From the NCBI GenBank assembly GCA_004213995.1, contig SGZJ01000002.1, positions 40,202 to 104,201 on the forward strand: a DNA stretch of 64,000 nucleotides, given 5' to 3'. The notes under the pieces were generated by a model, which did not search any database, was not told the DNA's origin, and saw nothing but the letters and a program-made list of their open reading frames with translations. The first letter of the stretch is position 1; every line of letters begins with the position of its first letter. This DNA comes from Flavobacteriales bacterium (GTDB lineage Bacteria; Bacteroidota; Bacteroidia; Flavobacteriales; Flavobacteriaceae). The position numbers were made by a program, and so were the translations under genes. This document shows, piece after piece, positions 29,619 through 39,221 of this stretch.

Positions 29619-30868
29619 TACTTGCGAATAGATAGTTTATTTTTATTAATTGTTCCATAAACCATACCTCTTAATTTTGATTTTTTAAAAATTGAATTTT
29701 TAGATTTAGATAAAATATTATTTTTATCAAAGATATATTCCTTATCAGGATTAAACAGAGTTAAATTAGCAGTTTCTCCTATTTCAATTTTGTTTTCTGG
29801 AATATTAAATACAGTTTTCCCACTCGTAAGTATCTTGACTGCCATTTTTGTTGAAAAAATTGAATTTAAAGCTCCAAAAAAACTTTCTAATCCAATCGTG
29901 CCATATTCAGCGTTATCAAATTCTGTTTTTTTAAGTTCAATATTTAATGGGTTATGATCAGATGTAACCATGTCAATTGTACCATCTTTAACTCCATCAA
30001 TTAAAGATTTAATATCATCTTTTGTCCTTAATGGAGGTTGCACCTTAAAGTTAGTATTAAAGTTAAGTAAAGTATTGTCAGAGAAAAACAAATTATGAAC
30101 TGCAACACTGCAGCTAACGTTTAACTTTTTTTTCTTTGCATGTCTAATCATATCAACTGACTTAGAAGTAGATATTGTCGGAATGTGAAGGTTTCCACCA
30201 GTATATTCAAGAATTGACAAGTCTCTCATGATTTGAACATGTTCAGACAAAGAAGGACTACCTTTTAAGCCTATCGATGTGCTAGTAATATTTTCATTCA
30301 TAACCCCATTATTTGACAACACCTTGTCTTCAGGAAATGAAAGTATTATACCATTAAAATTAGACGAATACAATAGTGCTAATTTTAAAGTATTAGCATT
30401 AATTATGGGTTTTTTATAATCTCCAAAACATATTGCTCCTCCACTTTTCATATCATACATTTCTGTGAGTTCCGATTTTAAATTGGTCAAAGCACCAATT
30501 GGATATATTTCGACTAAGTCATTAACGGATTTGTTCTTAATATATTCTATTTGTGATCGACTCTCTGAAATTGGATTTGTATTGGGTTGAAGTGCAATGG
30601 ATGTAAATCCTGATCTGGATGCAACCTTTAAACCATTGTCAATGGTTTCTCTATCTTCGAAACCTGGCTCACCAAAAGAAACGCTGGAATCAAACCAACC
30701 TCTAGAAACGTGAAGGTTAGTTAAATTAATTTCTTTATAATTTTTTGGATTAATTATATTGAAATCAATATTAGATATTATTCCATTCTCAATTAATATA
30801 TCAACTTTATTATTATGAAAATCACTTGTTTTGTCAATAATAGTAGCGGATTTTAATAAAGTGTTCAT
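29618..30868 (-). CDS. Dihydroorotase-like amidohydrolase, probably non-catalytic
   Basis: DHOase architecture (EPGFEDRETIDNGLKVASRSGFTSIALQPNTNP, PPLRTKDDIKSLIDGVKDGTIDMVTSDHNP), but the HxH motif is replaced by SxS (WFDSSVSFGEPG). Confidence 0.85.
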   Translation of the reverse strand: MNTLLKSATIIDKTSDFHNNKVDILIENGIISNIDFNIINPKNYKEINLTNLHVSRGWFDSSVSFGEPGFEDRETIDNGLKVASRSGFTSIALQPNTNPISESRSQIEYIKNKSVNDLVEIYPIGALTNLKSELTEMYDMKSGGAICFGDYKKPIINANTLKLALLYSSNFNGIILSFPEDKVLSNNGVMNENITSTSIGLKGSPSLSEHVQIMRDLSILEYTGGNLHIPTISTSKSVDMIRHAKKKKLNVSCSVAVHNLFFSDNTLLNFNTNFKVQPPLRTKDDIKSLIDGVKDGTIDMVTSDHNPLNIELKKTEFDNAEYGTIGLESFFGALNSIFSTKMAVKILTSGKTVFNIPENKIEIGETANLTLFNPDKEYIFDKNNILSKSKNSIFKKSKLRGMVYGTINKNKLSIRK

Positions 30869-30951
30869 TTATATATTGAATTTAAAATGAAAATTTTTAC
30901 AAAAATAATAAAAGGATTTCAATTGAATTAGCTAAATGTTATTTTTAATGA

Positions 30952-31965
30952 TTAACAAAAAAAATAATAATCTTTCATTTTTATAAGTCCTTTCGATTTG
31001 AAAAATTCATTTATCAGTAATTGAGATTTATCATTAGCTACTGTAATAATACTCTGATAATTTTTTAATCGATTTAAGAATTCAATATTTTTTAGTTGTT
31101 TGTTATAAATTATTTGATCAATTTTATTTGGATTATTACAAACCCATACAAAATCAATCTCCAATGCAGAAAGTTTTTTTGCAAGAAACTTTCCTCTTCT
31201 TCCAGCACCCCATATGACTAACATTTTGTTGGTATCATAATTTAATTCTATGAAATACTTTAATTTTAAATCTAGAAAACTATTATCTGCGTAATTTGAA
31301 TCAGTTCTAGAAGTTCTCACAGGATAATCTCTCCATTTATGTAGTGTTTTTTGGGAAGGTATAATTTTAATATTGTTTTTGTAAAATCTAAAAACTAAGT
31401 CATAATCTTCTGGATATATATCTAAATCAAATGCGCTACAATTCAATAAATCATCTATATGTATCATCCAATTAGGAGAAGGAATAACACATTCTTTATA
31501 AATGTGATCATAATTATCATTGTATTCCATCATTTTGTTAAGCCAATTTTCATATTTTTTATATCCTAATCCAACTCCTTTTTTTGAAAAATATTTGACT
31601 TTTGAGGTAGAGACATATCCTTTTCCTTTCTTTTTTAGAGAATTTAGTAATTCCTTAATTTTATCTTCATGCATTATATCATCACTATCCATTCTTGTAA
31701 TGTAATTTCCAGAACATTTTTTTAAACCTAGCCTTAAAGAATGAATTATTCCTTTATTTCCTTTGTTTTTGTAAAGCTTTATTCTTTTATCATTTTCTGC
31801 GATTTTGTTTGCTATATCAAAACTATTATCGTTTGAATAATCATCTATCATGATTAATTCCCAACTCTTATAGCTTTGATTAATAATTGATCTTAAACAT
31901 TCTTCTAGGAACTTTGAAGAGTTTTTGAAAGGAGTTATAATACTAACTAAATCACTATTAGTCAA
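30952..31965 (-). CDS. Glycosyltransferase family 2 with a C-terminal Rossmann-like extension
   Basis: VSIITPFKNSSKFLEECLRSIINQSYKSWELIMIDDYSND, ITRMDSDDI. C-terminal VIWGAGRRGKFLAKKL. Confidence 0.87.
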   Translation of the reverse strand: MTNSDLVSIITPFKNSSKFLEECLRSIINQSYKSWELIMIDDYSNDNSFDIANKIAENDKRIKLYKNKGNKGIIHSLRLGLKKCSGNYITRMDSDDIMHEDKIKELLNSLKKKGKGYVSTSKVKYFSKKGVGLGYKKYENWLNKMMEYNDNYDHIYKECVIPSPNWMIHIDDLLNCSAFDLDIYPEDYDLVFRFYKNNIKIIPSQKTLHKWRDYPVRTSRTDSNYADNSFLDLKLKYFIELNYDTNKMLVIWGAGRRGKFLAKKLSALEIDFVWVCNNPNKIDQIIYNKQLKNIEFLNRLKNYQSIITVANDKSQLLINEFFKSKGLIKMKDYYFFC

Positions 31966-33196
31966 AATATGAGTTATTAAATAATATAGTCTTTACATAA
32001 AGCTTGTTTGACGAATCTGTCCAACTTACAATAGTCTTATCATTATCAATTATGTTGATTTTTGGAAATCCAGATGATCTTGTATTTGAGATCTCATCAA
32101 TAATGACTGATTTATTGATATCTGTATATCTATCTATTTTTTGTAGTTTGAGATATGCTTTATCATTAATATAATCCATGTAACTAATTATTGAAGAGTT
32201 TTCATTAATCATTTCGATATCAACTCTTCCTAATGGATTATTTGCATTTATTAAAATTGGATCATCAAATCCTTTTGTAATATCATCTGTGAATGCGATT
32301 TTTATTTTACTTTCTCCATCTATTTCTGTATACCAAATTAGAGATGAAGAATTATTAAAAGTAGAAATTGCAGGTCCATTTACAGGGCATCCACCTATTA
32401 TCCAATTATCATTAAATACTGGTAAAGGGGTAGACCATTTAGAGTTTTTGTAATAAGAATAATAAATGTCCCTAGTTTCATTATTGGATCGATCCCTATA
32501 GACAGTTATTGGGGAGTTATCTGAGGTCAGTGCTATATCAGTTTGACAACAGTCACAAACCTTATTATCAATTAATTTATCCATAAGTATTACTCCATCT
32601 ATATTATAAGATGTAGCCCTTAAAGTCATTTGTGGTTTTAGATTTTTATTCTCCTTTGCTAACTCGTTTTGCCTTCCGTCTAAATAGGTAGAGAGAAAAT
32701 TATTATTATAATTGACAGTCGATACAAATCCATGTTCAGTTTTAGTGTTGTCATTATGAAGTTTCATTGGATTATTCCAACTATCTCCTTCATCTTTGGA
32801 ATTCATTACTTTAATATCATAAGAGTATGTTTCTGATGAACTTTTTTCTAGAAAGTGTACAGAAATACCCTTTTTATTATTTGTTGTAATTCTAGGAAAG
32901 TCGGCCCAATTTACAAACCAATCAGTCGAGCTATTAATTAGAGATGGTGTATCCCATTTTAAATTATTTAATTCTAATTTTGAAAAATATAGTTTACTTA
33001 GATCTGAAGTATCTGAAGTTGAGATAAAACTTAAATAAGTATCTCCATTTATTGAAGTGTAAAGGTTTGGTTCAGAAGATTGATACTCCTTAGTTATAGA
33101 AATCTCTTTCAATTCAACTGATTGATTACAGCTAAAAACAAAACTATATAAAACTAGATAAAATATTAAATTTTTAATATTTAGCAGATTTTCCAT
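31958..33196 (-). CDS. BNR/sialidase-like beta-propeller lipoprotein with Cys motifs
   Basis: Lipobox-like FVFSC; Asp-box SKDEGDSW; DNKVCDCCQTDIAL and GGCPVNGPAI. Confidence 0.7.
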   Translation of the reverse strand: MENLLNIKNLIFYLVLYSFVFSCNQSVELKEISITKEYQSSEPNLYTSINGDTYLSFISTSDTSDLSKLYFSKLELNNLKWDTPSLINSSTDWFVNWADFPRITTNNKKGISVHFLEKSSSETYSYDIKVMNSKDEGDSWNNPMKLHNDNTKTEHGFVSTVNYNNNFLSTYLDGRQNELAKENKNLKPQMTLRATSYNIDGVILMDKLIDNKVCDCCQTDIALTSDNSPITVYRDRSNNETRDIYYSYYKNSKWSTPLPVFNDNWIIGGCPVNGPAISTFNNSSSLIWYTEIDGESKIKIAFTDDITKGFDDPILINANNPLGRVDIEMINENSSIISYMDYINDKAYLKLQKIDRYTDINKSVIIDEISNTRSSGFPKINIIDNDKTIVSWTDSSNKLYVKTILFNNSYFD

Positions 33197-34661
33197 TTGA
33201 CAATGAATTTTTTATAAAGACTCTTAAATCTTCGTTTGAAGATTCCAAATCTTCAGCTCTTAAATACATCATATGACCACTTCTATATCCTTTGTATGTA
33301 AATCTATCTTTCATCTTACCACTTGGGTCAACATGCCACATTGTGTATTTTGCTTGAAAGTACGTCGTTGCACCGTCATAATAACCAGATTGAACTAATA
33401 CTTTAAGATATGGATTTTGTGCCATCGCCTGCCTTAAATCGTCTCTCGTTGAGTCATTTCTATTATCCCATGGCCTAACTGAGCCAAACAAATTATACTT
33501 CAAATCTGTTTTAAAGCCTAAATAATTTCTTAAATAATGATTAATAGCAGGAGTGAACGAGTGCTCCCAAGAGTCTAACTCTGCGTTTGAGTCTGGTCTA
33601 GAACCCGCTAACATTTTGTCTAAACCAAGGTATCTAGAATCTAATCTACCTATAGTATAACCGCTGGTATCTCTTAATAAGTCTTTCCAAAAGAAGCTAG
33701 TAGGTATATCTAAATTATGTTGTAATATAGATTTCTGACTTAAACCAGAGTAATAAGACATTTTTTTGGCTATATTTTGTTTTTCATTTTCTGAAATAAA
33801 TCCTCCTTTTGCTAAGGCAGGTATTAAAGTATTTATTGTAAATTCTTCAGATTCAGGTAAAATTTCTAGTAAATCTTTGTTTTGTAATTTCTCGTCTAAA
33901 GCATTATGATACCATGCTGCAGCAGTATAGTATGGTAAGTTAATTGCTGAACCAACAGCACCACCAGTACTATAAACTTTATAGTCAGCTGGAGAAACTA
34001 AAATTACTCCATTTAGATACATCCATTGTCTTTCTTGTAACTCTAATGATAATCCCATAACTCTAGTACCACCATAGCTCTCACCAATTATATATTTAGG
34101 TGATTCCCATCGATTATTTCTTGAAACAAATGTATTGATCCATTCAGCTAAATATTTAATATCTGCATTGATACCAAAAAACAAACTCTTATCAGGCATT
34201 TTACCATTTTTATCTGCAATCATTCTTGAATAACCAGTATTGACTGGGTTAACAAAGACAATATCAGCAACATCTAATATAGAGTAGGGGTTATCTTTAA
34301 CACCATAAGGTTGTACAGGGAAACCCTCACTATCAATGTTTAATATTTTTGGTCCAGTGTAAGCAATATGCATCCATACAGATGCAGAACCAGGACCACC
34401 ATTGAAAGAAATCACTAAAGGTCTCTCACTAGTGTTTTTTATATCGGTTCTTTTGTAATATGTGTAAAATAGTGATGCAATTACCTCTCCTTTTGAGTTC
34501 CAAACTGGTTGAGTTCCTGTGGATGCAAGGTAATCGACTGACACATTTTTTATTTTTGTAGTGTGATTACTAGAAATTATAGTGTCAATAGGAAGTTTTA
34601 AATCTTGACAATAAATAAAAGATGTTATTATAAATGATAATAAAGATAGATGTAATTTCAT
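33174..34661 (-). CDS. Peptidase S10, serine carboxypeptidase family
   Basis: SFNGGPGSASVWMHIAYTGP, VNPVNTGYS, YIIGESYGGTR, YKGYRSGHMMYLR. Confidence 0.92.
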   Translation of the reverse strand: MKLHLSLLSFIITSFIYCQDLKLPIDTIISSNHTTKIKNVSVDYLASTGTQPVWNSKGEVIASLFYTYYKRTDIKNTSERPLVISFNGGPGSASVWMHIAYTGPKILNIDSEGFPVQPYGVKDNPYSILDVADIVFVNPVNTGYSRMIADKNGKMPDKSLFFGINADIKYLAEWINTFVSRNNRWESPKYIIGESYGGTRVMGLSLELQERQWMYLNGVILVSPADYKVYSTGGAVGSAINLPYYTAAAWYHNALDEKLQNKDLLEILPESEEFTINTLIPALAKGGFISENEKQNIAKKMSYYSGLSQKSILQHNLDIPTSFFWKDLLRDTSGYTIGRLDSRYLGLDKMLAGSRPDSNAELDSWEHSFTPAINHYLRNYLGFKTDLKYNLFGSVRPWDNRNDSTRDDLRQAMAQNPYLKVLVQSGYYDGATTYFQAKYTMWHVDPSGKMKDRFTYKGYRSGHMMYLRAEDLESSNEDLRVFIKNSLSNGKSAKY

Positions 34662-34722
34662 AAATTAAGTTTTTAAGAAAAATAAATTTAAGGATTTTAT
34701 AATTAAGAAAATACAATGTATT

Positions 34723-35499
34723 TTAAAAACCTTCAAAAGCTCCTAACCCAAATAACGCATAATCGTATTTAACTGGGTCTATTGGATCTAGCGCTCTTAG
34801 TTTTTTATCCAATTCAATTAATGCTTTTGCATCATTTTGTTTTCTGCTTAATAAACCTAATTTTCTCGCTACATTTCCAGTATGTACATCTAATGGGATC
34901 GATAAATAACTTGTAGGTATACTTTTCCATAATCCAAAATCAACGCCATTATTATCATTTCTAACCATCCATCTTAAAAACATATTTATTCTTTTTGCAG
35001 ATGATCCTTTATAAGGGTCAGCAACATGTTTTGTAGTACGATTTTTGTGAGGTAATTTAAAAAAAATGCTTTTAAATATATGTATTGAATTTTGAGTTGA
35101 GTTATTCTTGCAATTATTTGAAAAAACTGATTCTAATCCGCCATGGTTTTTATAAATATTATTCAAAGCCTTTACAAAATAAATTAAGTCAATAGAATTG
35201 AATGTTCGATGAACAAAGCTGCTAAATAATTCAAAATCTTTCTTCGAATGATTTAATATAAAATCATAAGGAGATTCATCTAATAAAAGCATCATTTTTT
35301 TTGCATTTTTTATAATCACTTTTCGATTACCCCAAGATATAGTTGAAGTTAAAAATGCAGAAATTTCAATATCCTCTTTTAAAGAAAATGAGTGAGGAAC
35401 CTGTATAGGATCAGATTTAATGAATTTATAATTATTGTACTGCTTATACTTTTCATCCAGAAAAGACTTTAGATCTGTATTGTTTAACTTACTTAGCAT
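34723..35499 (-). CDS. TIGR02757 family protein
   Basis: FLTSTISWGNRKVIIKNA, FVHRTFNSIDL, KRINMFLRWMVR, PLDVHTGNVARKLGLL. Confidence 0.85.
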   Translation of the reverse strand: MLSKLNNTDLKSFLDEKYKQYNNYKFIKSDPIQVPHSFSLKEDIEISAFLTSTISWGNRKVIIKNAKKMMLLLDESPYDFILNHSKKDFELFSSFVHRTFNSIDLIYFVKALNNIYKNHGGLESVFSNNCKNNSTQNSIHIFKSIFFKLPHKNRTTKHVADPYKGSSAKRINMFLRWMVRNDNNGVDFGLWKSIPTSYLSIPLDVHTGNVARKLGLLSRKQNDAKALIELDKKLRALDPIDPVKYDYALFGLGAFEGF

Positions 35500-35501
35500 T
35501 A

Positions 35502-36158
35502 TTAATTAATATCACCGTCAATAATTTCAACCTTTCTATCTGCTAGATCGGCTAACTTTTGATTATGGGTAACAATAATAAAAGTTGTTTTATACTTATC
35601 TCTAATATCAAAGAACAGTTTATAGAGGTTTTTAGCACTGGTAGAATCTAAATTTCCAGAAGGCTCATCTGCAAAAATAATTTTCGGATTATTAATTAAT
35701 GCTCTCGCGACTGCGACTCTCTGCTGTTCACCACCAGAAAGTTCACTTGGCTTATTATTAATTTTTTTCTCTAAATCTAGGTAACATAATAGCTCATTTG
35801 CTCTTTTTAATAAATCAACTTGATTAGTTTTTTTTATATATCCAGGAATACAAACATTTTCAATTGCAGTAAATTCAGGCAATAATTGATGAAATTGAAA
35901 AATAAAACCAATCTTGCTATTTCTAAACGTACATAATTCTTTTTCATCTAAATTCAAGATATCAATATTATCAATAAATAACTTACAATCTTTGTTAGAT
36001 GGTTTGTCTAAAGTTCCTAATATTTGCAACAAAGAAGTTTTTCCGGCTCCTGAGGAACCAACAATTGAAACAATTTCAGATTTAGAAATATTTAAATCAA
36101 CTCCTTTTAAAACTTGTAGAGAATTATAATTTTTTTTTAAATTTTTGGTTTTAATCAT
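35502..36158 (-). CDS. ABC transporter ATP-binding protein, LolD-like
   Basis: VGSSGAGKTSLLQILGTLD, QLLPEFTAIENV, LSGGEQQRVAVARALINNPKIIFADEPSGNLD. MIKTKN start at 36158. Confidence 0.92.
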   Translation of the reverse strand: MIKTKNLKKNYNSLQVLKGVDLNISKSEIVSIVGSSGAGKTSLLQILGTLDKPSNKDCKLFIDNIDILNLDEKELCTFRNSKIGFIFQFHQLLPEFTAIENVCIPGYIKKTNQVDLLKRANELLCYLDLEKKINNKPSELSGGEQQRVAVARALINNPKIIFADEPSGNLDSTSAKNLYKLFFDIRDKYKTTFIIVTHNQKLADLADRKVEIIDGDIN

Positions 36159-36231
36159 TGTAAATAATAAATAATATTGTGAAATTACCAATTAATAATC
36201 ATTAGACAAACTAGTTATTAATTATTATAAT

Positions 36232-36768
36232 ATGAAAGATTTAAATAAAGCATACTTTGCAGGAGGTTGTTTTTGGTGTACAGAGGCAATTTTCTCTAGG
36301 TTAAAAGGAGTAATTGAAGTTTATCCAGGTTACACTGGTGGGGGAGTTGCTTACCCTAAATATAAACAAGTGTGTTTAGATATTACTGGTCATGCAGAAG
36401 CTGTTGAAATTTTATATGATCAGACAATTATTTCTTATAAAACTCTATTAGAAGTATTTTTTAGTACTCACAATCCTACAACTTTAAATAAACAAGGAAA
36501 TGATATTGGTTCACAATATAGATCTGCAATTTATTGTGTTAATGAAGATGAATTAAAATTGGCAAAGATTTATGTGAATGAGTTAACTGACAAAAAAATA
36601 TTTTCTGAACTCATTGTAACAGAGCTTAAAATGTTAACTAGATTTTATAAAGCAGAAATTGAACATAAACATTATTACGACTTAAATTCTAATCAACCCT
36701 ACTGTGCGGCGATAATAAGTCCTAAAATAAAGAAACTAATGGAGCAAAATAAAGAGATTTTGAAATAA
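36232..36768 (+). CDS. msrA: Peptide-methionine (S)-S-oxide reductase
   Basis: AGGCFWCTEAIFSRLKGV, GHAEAVEILYD, GSQYRSAIY. Confidence 0.96.
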   Translation: MKDLNKAYFAGGCFWCTEAIFSRLKGVIEVYPGYTGGGVAYPKYKQVCLDITGHAEAVEILYDQTIISYKTLLEVFFSTHNPTTLNKQGNDIGSQYRSAIYCVNEDELKLAKIYVNELTDKKIFSELIVTELKMLTRFYKAEIEHKHYYDLNSNQPYCAAIISPKIKKLMEQNKEILK

Positions 36769-37128
36769 CTATTTTTTAAATAAATAGCCAAAGCTCATTA
36801 ATCTTAGCATACCTTTAGACATATTAATAGCCATTTTAAAGAAAAAATTAAATATGAATTTATCTCTTTGAAAGGTCAAAATACTAACAGTAACTCCAAA
36901 TACAAAACCAAACCAAATTAATAAAACTTGATATATTGGAAACAAGATTAGTAATCTCATTGGCCAGTATATCATTGGATGAAAATCACCTTTACCTATA
37001 TTTAGAAATTCTAGTACTGGTCCAGAAAATAAAGTTGAAGCTGAACCAGTCACTCCAAAGACTATAAATATAATTACTACTTGAAAAAAGGAAGTAATAC
37101 CCCACTTTTTTTTTATTTTTTCGAGCAT
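36769..37128 (-). CDS. DUF6787-like membrane protein
   Basis: About 119 aa with several TM segments and a basic N-terminus MLEKIKKKWGI; family name from memory. Confidence 0.6.
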   Translation of the reverse strand: MLEKIKKKWGITSFFQVVIIFIVFGVTGSASTLFSGPVLEFLNIGKGDFHPMIYWPMRLLILFPIYQVLLIWFGFVFGVTVSILTFQRDKFIFNFFFKMAINMSKGMLRLMSFGYLFKK

Positions 37129-37132
37129 AATT

Positions 37133-38083
37133 TTATTTTAAAATTTCAATAATTTGATCAGCAAGTTCTACGCCAATTCTATCTTGAGCTTCATTAGTCG
37201 CAGCACCTATATGTGGAGTTAAAGATATCTTTGGATTCATCAAAAGTTTAATTTCTGGATTGGGTTCATTTTCAAATGTATCTAGTGCTGCAAAAGAGAC
37301 TTTACCATCACTTATGTTTTTATCTAGAGCCACTTCATCAACAACACCACCTCTCGCTGCATTAATAAGTCCAATACCATCTTTCATTAAATCAAACTCT
37401 TTATCGCCAATAACATATTCTTTTTGAGCTGGAACATGTAATGTAATAAAGTCTGATTGACTTAAAACGTTTTGAAAACTAGACTTTTCAAGTTTAAAAT
37501 TTAAAATCTGTCTATCAAAAAATTCTAATTTTAAATTGACTTTATCGTTGTGTAAATCATAATAGATAACATTCATTCCAATACCAAGTGCAATTTTTGC
37601 TACTTCCTGACCAATTCTACCAAATCCAATAATTCCTAGAGTTTTACCCCTTAATTCAACTCCTTTAGCAAAAGCTTTTTTAAGTTTTTTAAAATGAGAA
37701 TCACCTTCTAAGGGCATATTTCTATTTGAAATATGCAAAAATCTAGCACAAGTGTATAGGTGAGCAATCACTAGTTCTGCAACTGAACCAGAAGAAGCAG
37801 CTGGGGTGTTAATTACTTTAATACCTTTTTCTTTAGCATACTCAACATCTATATTGTCCATTCCAACACCACCTCTTCCTATAATTTTTAAACTAGGACA
37901 ATTATCTATAATATCTTTTCTGACTTTTGTTGCACTTCTTACAAGTAAAACTGTAATTTCATTTTTATTTATATAATCAATTAATTGACCCTGTTCTACA
38001 GTAATATTTTTAATGTCAATACCATTGTTTAATAATTTTTCTATTCCACTATTTGAAATACCATCGTTTGCTAATACTTTCAT
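37133..38083 (-). CDS. serA: D-2-hydroxyacid dehydrogenase, probable D-3-phosphoglycerate dehydrogenase
   Basis: GRGGVGMDNIDVEYAKEKGIKVINTPAASSGSVAELV, LGIIGFGRIGQEVAKIA; adjacent to serC. Confidence 0.88.
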   Translation of the reverse strand: MKVLANDGISNSGIEKLLNNGIDIKNITVEQGQLIDYINKNEITVLLVRSATKVRKDIIDNCPSLKIIGRGGVGMDNIDVEYAKEKGIKVINTPAASSGSVAELVIAHLYTCARFLHISNRNMPLEGDSHFKKLKKAFAKGVELRGKTLGIIGFGRIGQEVAKIALGIGMNVIYYDLHNDKVNLKLEFFDRQILNFKLEKSSFQNVLSQSDFITLHVPAQKEYVIGDKEFDLMKDGIGLINAARGGVVDEVALDKNISDGKVSFAALDTFENEPNPEIKLLMNPKISLTPHIGAATNEAQDRIGVELADQIIEILK

Positions 38084-38086
38084 TTT

Positions 38087-39151
38087 TTATGCTTTTGTTT
38101 CTAATTCACTCATTACTTCTACAAGAACCTTTACGCTATCCAGTGATAATGCGTTGTACATCGACGCTCTATATCCACCAACACTTCTATGTCCATTAAC
38201 CCCCTCAATACCTGCTTCTTTCAGCATAGATTCAAAAGTGTCTTTTAAATCGTTATTTATCAAATTAAACGTCGCATTCATAGTAGATCTATCTTCAATA
38301 GCAGCAAAACCATTAAAAAGTGGATTTAAATCAATTTCAGAGTACATAACAATAGCTTTTGTTTTGTTAATTTCATCTATTGCTTTAATACCTCCTAAGT
38401 TCTTTAACCATCTCATGGTTAATAAGGATACATAAATAGAAAAAACAGGAGGAGTATTGAACATACTACTTTTGTCAATCATGAGTTTATAATTCATCAT
38501 TGAAGGAATATCTCTTGTCACTTTTCCAAGAATTTCTTCTTTAATAATAACAATTGTTGCACCTGCTGGGCCCATATTTTTTTGTGCACCAGCATAAATT
38601 AAATCAAATTTTGAAAAATCTAAATCCCTGGAAAAAATATCACTACTCATGTCACAAATTAGAGGGACAGTTGATTTTTTGAAATCTTTTATTTGAGTTC
38701 CAAAAATTGTGTTATTGGAAGTGCAATGAAAATAGTCAGAATCAGAGGGAATTGAGTAATCTTTTGGAATATAATTAAAATTTGAATCTTTTGAACTTGC
38801 TAATTCATTAACAGAGCCAAATAGTTTTGCTTCTTTAATTGCCTTATCACTCCATGACCCAGTATTTAAAAAAGAAGCTTTAGTTTCTAAAAGATTATAA
38901 GCTGTCATTAAAAACTGTGTACTAGCTCCACCTTGTAAAAAGAGCACTTTATAACCTTTGTTTTTAAGGTTTAATAAATCTAAGGCTATATCTTTAGCCT
39001 CTTCTATTACATCAACAAATGCTTTGCTTCTATGTGATATTTCTATAAGCGATAAACCACTTTGATTAAAGTCCATTATAGATTCTGATGCTTCTAATAA
39101 TACTTGTTGTGGAAGTATACAAGGACCTGCACTAAAATTATGTTTTTTCAT
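38087..39151 (-). CDS. serC: 3-phosphoserine/phosphohydroxythreonine transaminase
   Basis: HNFSAGPCILPQQVLLEA, EISHRSKAFVDVIEEA, LQGGASTQFLM, YAGAQKNMGPAGATIVII. Confidence 0.96.
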   Translation of the reverse strand: MKKHNFSAGPCILPQQVLLEASESIMDFNQSGLSLIEISHRSKAFVDVIEEAKDIALDLLNLKNKGYKVLFLQGGASTQFLMTAYNLLETKASFLNTGSWSDKAIKEAKLFGSVNELASSKDSNFNYIPKDYSIPSDSDYFHCTSNNTIFGTQIKDFKKSTVPLICDMSSDIFSRDLDFSKFDLIYAGAQKNMGPAGATIVIIKEEILGKVTRDIPSMMNYKLMIDKSSMFNTPPVFSIYVSLLTMRWLKNLGGIKAIDEINKTKAIVMYSEIDLNPLFNGFAAIEDRSTMNATFNLINNDLKDTFESMLKEAGIEGVNGHRSVGGYRASMYNALSLDSVKVLVEVMSELETKA

Positions 39152-39221
39152 ATTTTGAAATTAAACAACAAATTTGGTAATTATTAATCTAAATATGTTG
39201 TTTTTTAAGATAAGTTTTAAA

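Noticed and set aside
38013-38435. 140-aa plus-strand ORF over serA/serC
   Set aside because: Antisense shadow of two well-supported genes.
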